The notes beneath the pieces were generated by a model. That model was not told where the DNA came from. It saw nothing but the letters and a program-made list of their open reading frames with translations, and did no database searches. A DNA stretch of 64,000 nt from assembly GCA_038380795.1 (NCBI GenBank), contig CM076259.1, forward strand, positions 102,163,739 to 102,227,738. Reading direction: 5' to 3'. This stretch comes from Pyrocephalus nanus (Eukaryota; Chordata; Aves; Passeriformes; Tyrannidae). The translations under genes and the position numbers were made by a program. How positions within the stretch are numbered: position 1 is the first letter of the stretch; the number at the start of each line of letters is the position of its first letter. Shown in pieces: positions 36,081 to 48,700 of this stretch.

Positions 36081-39000
36081 TCAAAATAAATATGCCAATA
36101 GATATGTCATATATTTTGACGCTGCTGTTTTGAAAGGTTTTAGTTTTATTTCAGACGCACAAAACCAACTCACATTTTGAGAGCTCACTGTGAAACATGA
36201 TTGTCTTCCTCCAGGCAGCACCAATGACTATTTTAGCAAAAAGCACTTGCTCATTTTAAGTTTTGTATGAAATCCTCACCACAGCAACTAGAGAGAGGTC
36301 TCCCATTAAGCAATTGTTCTGAAGAGAAAGGTGAAATCTGGTAGCATCAGGAATACATGCCTGAAATTTTCAAGTTGGTTTAACAGTGTTTTAAATGTGG
36401 AAGTATAAATAGGGGAGAGGGGGAAAAGAGAAATAAAATGAAATTAAGAATTAGAAGTTTTATCATCATATGGAGCCACGCAGGCCATCAAATTGCATCA
36501 CTGATAAGGTTCATATTTCTGATCTACAGCAGAGACCTTTATTTCCAGAACACACAATAGCTGACAACAGTAAAATGCTATTATATCACTGGAAAGAGAC
36601 AAGAGACCACTGTATCTGCCAGCAGGTTGTGGAGCAGAGAACTGTAGAAACTTGGGCTCGACACGTCTTCAGCCCTATCCTGTTTATCCTATTTGTTCCT
36701 ATGCAATCATCTCATTGCTTTTACTTCCATACTATCACTTCTCCAGTCAAGAGATCACTGAGACTATAACCTCCAAGGATTGATACAAGTTCAAACTTTT
36801 TAAGAAAGTGGCTGGTATCCATGGATGAGATGATCTGGTCCTTAGCAACAGCAGTACACCTGAATGACTCAGATTATCCATACTGGAGAATACACAGCAC
36901 AAATGCTCTCCTCTAAAATATATGCTGGAATTTCTCCATGTGGACATCAAGGTGCCTCAGAAATGAAGCTCAGGTGGTGTTCCAGAGCTCACAGCAGCAT
37001 AGACTTTCTGTGTGGATCAGGGACACCTTCAGAATGAACTACTGAAAAATATTCCTGAGCCAGCACACAGAGGTGGTCACTGACACAGCCAGAGACAAGT
37101 ACTTGCTGTGTGTCAAAATGGGAAGTTTAACTGCAGTAGAACGTAGCAGAATTACAATTTTAAAGCAAGTACATCTCTTGAGTTAAAAACTTTTACTATC
37201 AGGCAGAGATTTGAATTTAAATTCTCAGGCTTGCAATCCTAAAGTACTTTTTAAGTCTCCCTTTCTTGTTTTATCCCTTCATTCTTGTTTTATCTCTTTA
37301 GAGTTCACCTCTTCTCCCATCAAATTTCAGGGAGGACTATTTGTTAAGGTTTTTTGCTTTATAAGAAATTGGTTGTTGCTTTCAATCAATTACTATTTCA
37401 CTCATACTAACTGCTTCAGCAAAAGGCCAATAACTGCAAGTGCATCCCTCCAAGTTTCTTCCAGACCACACCATGTGTGATAACGAGGGGTGTGGTTCCA
37501 TTAGTCTCTGCTGGAAACCTTAGCTGCTCTGCAGCAAGCCTGGCAATAATTTTTCATCCTCTTGTAATTTGTACTTTAAATGTTACTTAAATGTGTTTCA
37601 CCCTGAAGCCAAGTGATGCACACCCTTTTCAGTCAGTAGCATGGATCTGCCAAATTTAAGAATTATCCAAATCCTGCCTTATCTCTGTTCTGATGTATTT
37701 GTTTGGAAGAATGGATTGGGTTTTGTGTTGTGTTTCGGTTTGGTTTGGTTTGAAGAGGCTATATTTGGGTGTTTCTTACTTTCATTAAAACCAGAGCAGC
37801 CAAAGTGACTTATTCAAAATTGTAAATGAAAAAGTACAGCACAGGTAAATTTGGGTCCCTCCTAATACTTTTGATCTCAAAGAGGAGATCAGAGGCTTGT
37901 GACAGTGTAAATCAGGTATCACCAAGTTATTGCAAGCAGCTCAAATAGCAGACCACAGGTTAGATACTGTGTTAGCACTGAGTTATCTAAATCCCCAACA
38001 CCAGAAGAAAACCATCAGTGGCTGTGGGGTGGTTTCCTGGGTCTTCCAGCCATGCCCCTGTGGAATGCTGCCCTCAGCACTCACCGCCACGGAGTCCCTG
38101 CCGTTCCCAGGGGCCACTGGCAAATTCTGCTTATGACTCATGATCAAAGCCTCCTTTCCCCTCGAGTTTCTGCAGTACACATAGTTCTTCTCACTTGAGG
38201 ATTTCTGACACACAGCTAAGAAGGATCAGTTGCTTCTGATGAATTTTACCTCTTCCATCACCTACTCTCTTCTGCAACATCAGAAGCCACTCTGATCATT
38301 TCTGAAGATGAAAGAAAAAGAAAAAAAAGAAGATAAAACAAACCAGAAGAGTGGGTGTGAACATGTGACTCCGGAAAACCTAGTTAAATTTGCTGCTATC
38401 AATGAGCTTTGAACCCCACGGTACTGCAAATCAACAGCCAAATAATTTTATGAAGTAGCTTTAAGGAGAAGTTAGTATTGCAATGGCTTTACTGAGTATA
38501 GGGAAAAAATAAGGTATCTGGAAAATAAGAGTGACATTGTTCCAAGTTGCTTATGCCTCTGTTTTATTTTTGCCCAAGGAACTCTCTGAATATCTCCACC
38601 GTGGCTAGTAAAAACAGCTGTTGAAAAAATACTAGCAGAGTTGTGGGGAACAATGAACCAGAGCCTTTTGGCACAGTGGAGAATGGATGGCATTCTGGGA
38701 GGTGTTTTCTGCTTTGCTTTATGAGTTCATCACTATGGTAGTTATGCTTGTTAGTGTTGGTAAAGGGTGGCAGCTCTGATGAGGGAACAGTTTATATTCA
38801 GTTATTTATACTGTGCCTGCCAGTGAGAGAACACAGGGAACTAAAAGGAGAGCAATAAAACAAGGGAAGACATAAATCCCATGCAAGGAAAAAAAAATTC
38901 ACAGATTTTTCAGTGCATAAAGGAGGAGTAAAAAAGCCCATGTTCTATCAGAAACAGATAGCTGTTTATGTTGATTATTATCCAAACAGGATAAAAGCTT

Positions 39001-40561
39001 TAAAAAGAAACTGCAGACAGCTTTTAGTAGTGACAAAATCAGATATGTATCATCAGATATATTATCTTTAGGTTAAGCTAGTATTTTGTTTCTCCATCAC
39101 AGGTGGTATTCATTTGGCTCTTCTGAAAATTTGGATGAATGAGATAGAGATCCACAACATATCTGGTACTGATTCTTTTCAGCCTGTTTCAGGCACTTGT
39201 AGATGTGAAACTCTGATAGCCTAAAGCTGTACTGAAGGTTTATGGAGCAGAAATAACCAAGCAGATAAGAGGACTTTTTTCTGTGGTAACCCAGATATTA
39301 AAATGGCTTAGATCATTTGTATGTGGAATGTGCCCTGTGCCAAAGGCCAATATGCCTTAATATGGCCGAAAAACTATGACAAAAACTTCTGCTGGTGTTG
39401 CAAAGAAGAGAACTTTTGAAATATTGTGACAGTATTTTCAAAACACAGAAAACTGGCAAGGTTCTTCTTTCCTGACATCTTCCTCCCTCTGCTAAGCACA
39501 GCCCTATCTGTAATCCCTTCACGGAAATAAATTGCAGAGCCCAGGACCATCTGGATCCTCAGACTAGGACTGCCACAGACTTCTCAGTACCTCTGTAAAT
39601 GCACCTTTCTGGCACTCATATCTTGTCAGTGCTCTGGATTACAATGCCAAGCATAACAACTGCAAAAATTTTGTAACGGTTCCAAAATGCCAATTTCTGT
39701 CTCTTTTAGTAACATGAAAAATGTAAAAATTAGGCAATATTATACATAATTGCATGCAAGTCTTTTCCACACCAGTCTCTTAAATCCTGTTGACATTATC
39801 CTCCCAGGATTTTTCTTTCCACACATGCATTCTCCTTTGATTCATAAATTCATGAACAGCAGGGATTAAAAGAACATGAAGGAATCACCACGAAGTAACA
39901 TCAAATAGACCTAAATCATTCTAAATGGATATTCATCTGACATTGGTTGAAAACTTTCATACTATCCAAGCAAAATATTCCAGTTCTTCAGTATTCTATT
40001 AAAGATTCTCAGTGTGTATAACTTACACTTCCCTCTCTGCAAGCCAATTGCTCTTACACAGAAAAATTGCTATATATTTTTTCTTTTTTATTTAGATTTT
40101 TTTATATTGTGTCCCCCATCTACTTCTCCTTTTAGTCTTCTTCTCTTCTGTCTCTTAGGGTTCCTCTAGTCCAGTCCCTGAACTGAGTAAGGCTCTCCCA
40201 TATTTAAGTCACTTGTGTTTATCTGATCAGTGTTTGCCTGTTCTCTTAACAGTAAAGATTTCATAGTGAGTGAGGTAATAGCTGTGAAGTTCTTGGTTTA
40301 TGTCCAGTCTTTCCCTAGTAGTGTACTTTCTGCCTTACCCAATGTCCAATAAACACTTCCTAAACCTGTAACGAGTCTCTCTGCCCACATGCTGTGTGTT
40401 TGACCTAAGGGGGTGTGAAGCTCCTTTATGGCCAAATAAGATAGAACAACAGGTGCCAGTCACGTTTAAAAGTGTTTATAAACACTTCTGAAGTGAATAT
40501 GTTATTTCATGTAAGGTCCACTTCAGAAGCAACTCACACTGTGTTTTTCCCTCTCTCACAG
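36081..40561. other. non-coding DNA, no gene recognised
   Basis: This is unique AT-rich sequence with short random open frames. A TTTGG-type tandem (about 37,735-37,754) is the only simple repeat. A good acceptor at 40,251 (CTGTTCTCTTAACAG) is followed closely by GTGAGT without an exon of meaningful length. Confidence 0.5.
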
Positions 40562-40591
40562 GAGCTGCAACACTACCCTGGGGTAATTAAA
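40562..40591 (+). other. 30-nt micro-exon candidate
   Basis: A strong acceptor (TGTTTTTCCCTCTCTCACAG) is followed by 30 bases encoding ELQHYPGVIK and then GTGAGTTTT, a near-perfect donor. The length is a multiple of three and the frame is open. I cannot match the ten residues to a known gene. The phase (0) does not fit directly after the exon at 3189-3226. Chance pairing of decoy sites is the main alternative. Confidence 0.2.
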
Positions 40592-40972
40592 GTGAGTTTT
40601 GCCTTTAGTGGTACAAACCCAAATTCAATTCAAACCCAATTTTTTGAAAACACTCTACAAAAAGTTTTGCTGTAACTTGTGATGCTAGAAAAAGCATGAT
40701 AGTGATATGTGACATATATGGTGCTTTTATAGGATAATCAGACTATCAGATTATAGGATAACCAGTTGACAGATGGCTTTGCCATTCTTCTTACATATGC
40801 AGCCCTAAAACAGAGGCACTCACACAACACACTGCTTAGCCCCTCCAGTGCTTTTCTGGTAACTGGGGATAATTAATAAGGTATAATGACATGGACATAC
40901 ACTCTCCCGCATCTTGAAATCATAAGAAAATAAACTAAGCATTGTTAACATTGAGTCATCTACAGTAACAAA

Positions 40973-41215
40973 CCATAAAATAATACAGGCTAGAGAGGGA
41001 AAAGACCGATTAGGTCATCCACTCTATTTCCTGCCAAGGCAGGCTTCTTTTCTGCCATTTATTATTAAGTGCTTTGTTCAGTCAAGTTTTAAATTATTCA
41101 AGCAATTTGATTTCCACTGTTTCCTTTGGGAGACTACTCTACAATTCAATTCAGAGGAATGATTATTTATTCCTTGCTCTATAAATTAAATGTTCTTTGC
41201 CTACCTGCACTACTT
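40973..41215 (-). repeat. old CR1-like fragment, minus strand
   Basis: The phrases ACAGGCTAGAGAGGGAAAAG, TTAGGTCATCCACTC, ATTTCCTGCCAAGGCAGG and CCTTTGGGAGACTACTCTAC follow the reverse complement of an ancient amniote CR1 3' end (GGTCATCTAGTCCA... and ...GGGAGACTGTTCCAC). It is much more diverged than the other CR1 copies, so it probably predates bird radiation. Confidence 0.65.
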
Positions 41216-41373
41216 CAAAAACTTCTTTTCAAATTATCTTTTTGTTGTTATTGTTTTTGTTTTTTACTTTATTTTATTAGTATTGGAGTTGGAATGTAAA
41301 ATGGGGGATGGAAAGGACTCTTGATGAAACAAAGACATGAAGTTCTTCTGGAAAAGTAAATAAAGGGAATGTG

Positions 41374-41398
41374 CTTTGTTTTGTTTTGTTTTGTTTTA
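41374..41398. repeat. (TTTTG)n microsatellite
   Basis: Four to five tandem TTTTG units (GCTTTGTTTTGTTTTGTTTT) form a short pentanucleotide repeat. Confidence 0.85.
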
Positions 41399-41899
41399 AT
41401 CTCACATCATATCTTTATACACCTCACAAAGCAGAGGCAAATACAATAGCAGCCTTTACACATCATTGAATAACTTCTTGTCCTGCCAGTAGCCATCCTG
41501 TGACAGTGAGCATCCCAAGCAGAAGTGTGGGAGATATTTTGGGGTCATGCCCTGGCAGAGATAAGGAGGTGGGAAGGGGTGGATGTCCAGCACCCTGACA
41601 AGTGAGCACACAGCCCACGGATTGCCCTGGCAGTGGCAGATTCCTGCAGAGCTGCCCGTGTGGTGGTAGGAATTTGACTCAAGCACATCAGGGGTTTTTA
41701 AACTTCTGGGCTGCTCAGAAATGTAAGACCAGCTCAGAAAAGCCCTGCTTGCTTCACAGCCTCGGTGGGTCCTGCACACCGCTGGGTGAGGTGTCGCAAG
41801 GGGAATGACCAAGCACTAAATGTGCAGGACAGCAGAAAGCACGGGTAAATTATTACAAGGAATGATTAAAGGGCATGTGCGTGGCATAAAAAGATAAAT

Positions 41900-43340
41900 A
41901 GCAAAGAAAGAAATTCTTGATCCCAGTTGTTCATCTGTGCCTTGTCAAGTGTTTCAGCAAGCTTGTCCCCAGCCTTATGCTCCAGTACACTTTACAAGAA
42001 GTTTTCAGGTAATGGGAGTTTAAAAATTAACTGGTGCACCCTGTGCTGCACGCTCATGAGCCAGGGCCCTTTGAAGTGGGTAGAAAAATCCTCATCAATT
42101 TCCAAGAGCTTTGAAGAGGGCCCTGAGCACACAGAGACAGTAGTTAATTTTACACTCAGATGCAAAGGCACCCTGCAAGCAAGCGGTGTGGTGGCTTTTG
42201 GACAGTGAAGGGCGTCACCCCCGCCATCCCACGAGTAGGAACGGCTGCTGGGGATGGGGATATGGCACAGAGCACAGATGTCAGGCATCCAGCCAGCATG
42301 GCATCCATCCTGCAGGCCTGCCTCCAGCAGGCACCTACCTCTTGTTAGCCAGACTGAGGCAATGCAGAAGGACACGGGAAAAATAATCTGCCCTTCCTCT
42401 AAGCAAGTACAAATGTCTCGAGTCTTGGGATAAGCAGCAACTGCAAAGTAATCCCCTGGGAAACCACCTTCACTTGGCAATGGGAATAAACTTACCTTGG
42501 AAGGTAAGCTCAGCACTAAAGAGCTGTGAATACTCAGAAACACATTAAAGGGTAAACTAGGCAGAGTCTTGGAGCAAAGGGGACACAATGTGGCAGCAGA
42601 CTGCTGCTCTGCCTACAAAACAAAAGAAAATGAAGGTCCTCTCTGAGCAATCACACAGGAAACTCTGAGGTTTGGTGGCAGCCAACAGCAGCAGCTACTT
42701 TTTTCAGGCCTCCTTTTCCAGTCTTCTGATGGGTAAGGGATCACCCCAAGCCTGGTGGAATGGTACAAAATCTTGTTCCTGAGTACCCAGAGGAAGAGGG
42801 CTGCAGAGGAAGAGGGCAGTTTCCCAGCCGGTGCTGAGGCTCAGACCCAGTGAGGCATCACCCACCATGGCCATCAGCCCACCCAGCCTCCTGACAGACC
42901 AGGTCCTGCCTTGCTCAGTAGCTCCTGCTGGGAACAAGCTGGGGGGGGATGTCCCAATTGCTGAGATATCCCAACCTCCCCCCTATTCCTCCTGGGGAGC
43001 AGGGCAACAAGGGCTTCTCCCACACTGACCTCTCTCCCCATATTGCTATAGCCCTGCCCCGTGTCCTTGGGGTGGCCTCACTCCAACTTGGTGGCACCGT
43101 CTGAGATGCACAACACCAGCTCCAAAGCACTGGGAAGGGACTAATCAAGGACAAGGCCAGGGAGTAAGACCTCAGCATCACTATATGGATATCATATTTG
43201 GACTCCATCTTCAGAAAGGATTCCTTGTGAACTCGTCCTGGTCCCCTTGCACAGGAACATGGCTGCCTCAGAGTCTGGGCACACCCATCTCGAGGCTCAA
43301 GGCTTTTTGTACGCTGTTTTTCTTCATTTTCAATCACTTT
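41900..43340. other. GC-richer block of unknown origin
   Basis: About 1.4 kb is noticeably less AT-rich than its surroundings, with G-runs (GGGGGGGG near 42,941). Open frames of 140 and 198 codons lie on the minus strand, without family resemblance. It could be a decayed LTR, a retrocopy or a transcribed locus; an exon candidate at 42,496-42,612 is listed separately. No TG...CA borders or poly(A) are evident. Confidence 0.3.
42496..42612 (-). other. exon candidate, minus strand
   Basis: On the minus strand an excellent acceptor (TTTTCTTTTGTTTTGTAG) is followed by 117 bases open in phase 0 (39 codons, starting AEQQSAATLCPLCSKTLP). It ends CCAAG before GTAAGTTT, which matches the donor consensus almost perfectly. 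Both splice sites are among the best in the window and both ends fall on codon boundaries. The CPLC pair alone is not enough to call a zinc finger. No further exon of the same transcript is obvious; a long non-coding RNA is as likely as a protein gene. Confidence 0.28.
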
Positions 43341-45502
43341 CAGTGTTTTTAAAAAGTCATTTGAATTGTGTCATGCTGTTGCTAATGTCTGATTGTACTC
43401 CTTAGAATAGTTGTAGAAGAAAAAAATTTTAAAAATAACAGGTAATATTAACTATTTAATAAAAAAATTAATTAATAACATAAAATTTAAAGGCATGTGA
43501 AGTCTTTTGCCAGATATCTTCAAAGTATTGGTATGTGTTACAATTTTCCAGTTTGTAAGAAACCACAGATATTTCCAAGTGGCTCATTAATTTTTCCTAT
43601 TTTGTTCTTGAGCACATTAATCCCAATGGCAGGTTTTATTAAAACACTATCTACTTCTTTTAACCATATGAGCTCTATTTAGCATTATCCATCTGGATCT
43701 ACACGATTCTCTGTAATGACAGTCACCATTTCTGGCATGCCATGGGAACAGCTGCATTTAAACAATACAGTTTGGGATTCAGGCAAGTAAAATTCTCCTG
43801 AATAAGGTGTTGCCCATTCCAGCACCTTCTTGCTTCCTTGGCAACTCTTTTAACTCCATTTATGTGGAAAACACACAGAATAGTATGAACTAGTGGAAAA
43901 AATTGCTTGGTAAGCTAATAGGAAGCTCACACATGAAGTGTGAAAATTTCTATTATTAACAAATATATTCAAAGTAGTCCTTTAGAAATAGTTTAGGAAT
44001 AGCTGACCCTCCTGGGAGAGAAGGATGGACCATAGTTGCGTCTTCTTGGCACTGTGGTCTCTCTATGGGGCACACAACCTGACAGAAGAACAAGGTTCAA
44101 GTGAGGGAGAGTTCAGTGGTTGATGGCCTTAGCAAAGGGAATGGAATACTTCATAAAAGATGTTTACTTCTTTTTGGTCATTACACTTCTCTACTCAAAT
44201 GTGGTTTTCTCTATTAAAATATGTTTTCTCATTTCATTAAAAGAATCACATGAAATACGTTCCTGGATTGGTCAGTGAGTTTATATTGCTGACAGGCTAT
44301 CCATAACTTGTTTTGTTTAAATACATAAAGTAGGCACTCCTTGGATGACATAAAAGCCATTTCCAGCTACCAGTTGAAAAAGAGGTCATATTTGCAGTAC
44401 TGTATCTTAAAAGAAGAAAAGATTTAACTCCCAAATAGTCAAGATGTTCATTACTTTGTAATGTAATGATTGTTGGATAAATACCTAGAGTTGTTGTAAT
44501 TAAAGACTTACCTCACAGTGTCATCCTTATGACTCTGTGAGGCACCTTTATAGCAGCTTCAGTTGTCTCCTGTGCTATACAAAAGTGAGAAGCAGTCACT
44601 TATTTTTGATGGTGGTCTGTACTTAGGTTAGGCTACCAGTTGAAGAAAAAAGTTTTACTTTTTGTCATTCTTTCTACTAGTGAAAACTCAAAATACAATT
44701 TTGGAAGGCACTTGCACTTTTCTTGACATCTTTGATGAAAACAAAAAGAGAGGAAAACAACTTTTTACCCTTGAGTAGAGTCTGCCACCGTGCTGAGTAA
44801 CACCTTGCTCCTGGAACAGACAGTGCTTTTTGTGGAGTAACATTTAATACAATCATTCCAAAATCCAGCTCTGAGATTGAGGGAGGTCAGGGTGTACAAA
44901 TGACTTGGGCTATTACTTCATGGTGTCACTGAGCATCCCTACACACTCTTTGGGATTGAAGGATAATATCTATGCTGTGCCACACAGCATGGAGCAAAAG
45001 CCTATCAATTATCCCCCATCATTTCTAATGAAGGGGTGTGGCATCACACGCTCCATAAAGCTCTGTACTTGCAACACTGTCCCTACACCAAATTAACCCT
45101 ACTTAGCACAGTTAATTAACCTGAGTCCATATTGATTCAATACTGTCTTTGGTCCTAATGCTGGCTGGGTTGCTGTGAGCCTGAGGATGCCCAACAGGCA
45201 TGCTCCATTGTATAGTTTGTATGGATGCGTGTGTGGATGTTTTCAAATGCTGTAAATATTTAAATCCAGGGCCAGTGGGATTTAGCTGGTGGGTTGGAAG
45301 ATGGAGTTGGGAGGCTCCCATCAGGCTGGGGACAGTTATGGGCTGGGATACCAGATGAAAGCAAATATTTGCAATGCTACGTCCAGTCACAAAATAATTT
45401 ATTCTTTTTTTCTGGCAAATTGCTTTATTTTCACCTGCTCAAATGTCTTTGTGGAGAGTCAAACAACTCACGTGTACTGGCCAGTCTCTCTGTCTAACTC
45501 AG
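43341..45502. other. AT-rich non-coding DNA
   Basis: I see no gene or recognisable repeat. A run of nearly pure A/T with TTAATTAATAA words lies at 43,415-43,495. Confidence 0.5.
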
Positions 45503-45585
45503 CGCTACACCGACATCAAGGGACTTCCTATCAGGGCTGTGGGACAATGGGAACTGCTGTCTGAGCAGGAGAGCCCAGCCACCAG
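45503..45585 (+). other. exon candidate, + strand
   Basis: The acceptor TCTCTCTGTCTAACTCAG precedes 83 open bases (27 codons plus two, starting RYTDIKGLPIRAVGQWEL), ending CCACCAG before GTGGGA. Sixty bases later a second very good acceptor (TTCCTTCCTTTATTCCTGCAG) opens at 45,646. Joining the two keeps the frame (...ATSAGQLSQSIQKTNP) to a stop at 45,703. A 60-base intron would be unusually short for a bird. The unspliced sequence is also open in the same frame, so the segment may be one exon or none. Confidence 0.2.
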
Positions 45586-45703
45586 GTGGGAACTGAGCAT
45601 CACCTTCAGATTAACACATTTCTTTTCCTTCCTTTATTCCTGCAGTGCAGGCCAGCTGTCCCAGAGTATCCAGAAGACAAACCCAGAGCTGTGGTTTCCT
45701 TGA

Positions 45704-48700
45704 GTACTCCAAGGCAACCTCATCTGATAAGTTACACCTATGGAGGAATAGAGTTCAAGAAAATATACATACTTTGTACCTGGAAGAGAGATGTAATTAT
45801 TTTTAAATTGAAAACATGAGCTGGTAGATTCCACTAAAAAAAAGAGGATTTTCAGTAACCAGACAGTTTCCAATTAAATAATAATCCCACCCTCTTTTGT
45901 TTATTAAACAGCATGCTCAGTGATTTTGCAGGGATGATTTATGTTCTAAAATATCTTGCTCTTCTTTAGCCTCCATTGTAGTCAAATTTGAAACATCAGA
46001 TTTTGCTATAGCAACAGTTTGCTTTCAGAAAAACAAAATTTGTCAGGGATATTTTCCTTCCCTACAGAATTAAGAATTTGGTAAAGACTAGAACAGAAAC
46101 ATCTGAAATCACAGGTTAGGGAATACAGAAGCATGATGTACTGCAAACTTTTTATTCCAGAGTATTGCCAACTGTCATAATTATTTAGTATCTGAAATCC
46201 CCAGCACTTGGCATCCTTCTATTTGAACTTTTTTTTAATTATTATTTTAAAATAAAATCAGAAAACAGTTTGATGAGAAGATAAATAGATGATCTTTTGT
46301 AATGGAATTTTCTGTTTATAGAGAAATATTTGCCTAGTTAAACTATCTCAACAAGCAGCTTGGAAGAACAAGTATACAATGTTGACTACTAAATAAAGGA
46401 TACATGTAAGTGAGGGCCTCACTGAAGTTGTTAGATGATAGCAGAGAAACTGGATAATGAATAATAATGAATTTCATTGGTTTATACAAGAACACACATC
46501 TTGAAACATGACTCATTCACATAAAATGTTTTATATATTACTTATGGACAGAGTGGGTGTCATGCACATAAAACACATGCCACAGAGTTGAATACCTCAA
46601 CCTTACACACCTTTCTCATCCAACAAATAAACAGTCTCTGTATCCCATAGTGACTGATTTTTTTTTTCCAATTAGAAATGTCTGTAAACTGAGCACAGTA
46701 CTGGTGTTAGAAAACTGGAGTTTATAGAGACACCTTTCAGGCACTCATGCACAGAACAAAACACTGTTTGGAGCTTGACTATATGACACCTGGAAATCAG
46801 CTTTAAAAAGCCAGCAATGAAAAATAAACCTTGCCTGGGAAAATGTAGACTATGAGAGCCAGAGCTTCTGCTAAGGATGAGAGACAACAGCAAGTAAAGC
46901 AGCACCCTGGCAGAACAAGAAGCTGGCACAGTGTCTTCACAGACCCCTGTCAGGCAGAGAAAGAACAGTCAGTGCTAGCTAGAATCCCAATTAAAAGCAC
47001 TGGTTCAAACAAAGACTAATTAAATGTGAACTGACTATCTGAATTTGAAATTTTGCTTAAACATTGATAATTATTTCTTTGTTGTTGGCTTGGAACAGGA
47101 AGAAGAGGCTAAATGAGCTTTCTTAGGAGGCAGCTGTTGTGTGAAATAGTGCTCATAACAGTGGTCATCAGTTCCGACTCAGATAGGAGTGAAGCAAATC
47201 CTCTGCCAGGTCGAGTTATGTGTAAACAGCATTTTGGAAAGGGCCCTTGCATTCAGCTTTCCAGAATGCCACCTATCCCCATACCAACCAAGAAACGAAG
47301 TCAATCAATAAAACCCAGTATTTTTACAAACCAGTATTTTTAAAACTCTATACGTTTCAGGTATTAGAGGGCTTTGTGTAGAATCTGAACAGAAATATTA
47401 ATTTCAATCCTCCACACACTTCTGGTTTCTCAGAACACCTCTGAAAATTCATATCAAGCTTGTTTCTTGTGAAGTTCTAGTAAACTAGACTGTTGGAAGA
47501 ATCATCTTTTGGATACCTGCAGTACTATAGCTGGGAGTTGCCTTGGAAACTTCAGTTTAAAAGTAGAGATTCTTAAATGTTACTTAAGACCTGCAGGAAA
47601 TGTTAGCAGAGTTTCAGCTGACTTCACTATGGATTTAACTGCATTAAATCTTTTATTAGCACTTTTTCAGGATTGGAGCAGCCCAGGAAATCCCAGAATT
47701 CACTTTAGCTAAGAAAGCCAAGAAGAAAAACAATCTGTAAAGCAGAAGCATGTGAGCAGGCGAAAGCTGCAGTGTTCAGGTGCTAGGGAAGGTTGGATTC
47801 TCAGAGAGCAGGGCAAAGGACAGCTGTACACAGCTGCCTCTGGCCAGTCTTTGTCTGAAGATTACAATGGCTATTTTCAGTTTTCAGGTTTACTCCTTTT
47901 TTCATTTGGGCACCATATAAGAATGATGCAAAGACCATACTACTTTTCTAGAGCACTTACAAGAAGAGGAAAATACTGAATAAGAACACAGTGAGCTTGT
48001 TCCAGTTATGAATAATGTAAGGTATTATAGACGTGTATTTTTTGCTGAATGTAATCTTTTCATAGGGTAGAGGGAGGCACATACCATGTCATCAGTCGAG
48101 AATAAAAATACTTATTCAAAATTTGTCTTAGAATCAATGTTTTTCTTTCTAGTCCCTCTTCACTTTCACAAAAAGTGCTCCTTGGAGATAGTTGGCCTTG
48201 TAAGGACCCAAGTAGACACTTTTACAAAGGTATGTGTAGTTACTGTTTGCCATTATGAATATAATATCTCCAATCAGCTAGATTAAATTTTGCCTTCTTG
48301 AGTTTGTGACATCTTGAAACAATTCCTCTGAAAAATGTGCCTGTACAAATAAGATGACCACATGAGAAACAGTGGAAGTTTTTATCCAAGTTACTATATC
48401 AGGGTCTCAGAATTTACCACCACATTTCCATTACATCACTTTTCGACACTGGTGCGAGAATCAGGCAGGAAATATTGCATACAAAACCATTCAGTCACCT
48501 CTATTTACTTTTTTAATCTTCTCTTTTCCTTTTTTAATGCATTTAAAAATGTGTGTGTAGCAACTATGTATTGACATGTGCATGTGTTTTGAGAATTTGT
48601 GTTGAAATCTTGGAGAACTTAGTGTCTTTGAGAAGCCTTTGGATACAGTTTAGCCCAGTGTGAATAGGCATCGTGAAAAATCCTGTATCTAGTTGCATTT

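Noticed and set aside
41992..42588. 198-codon minus-strand frame
   Set aside because: It has no domain or recognisable similarity, and its length is only mildly unusual for a GC-richer block. Only the splice-bounded part is kept, as a low-confidence exon candidate.
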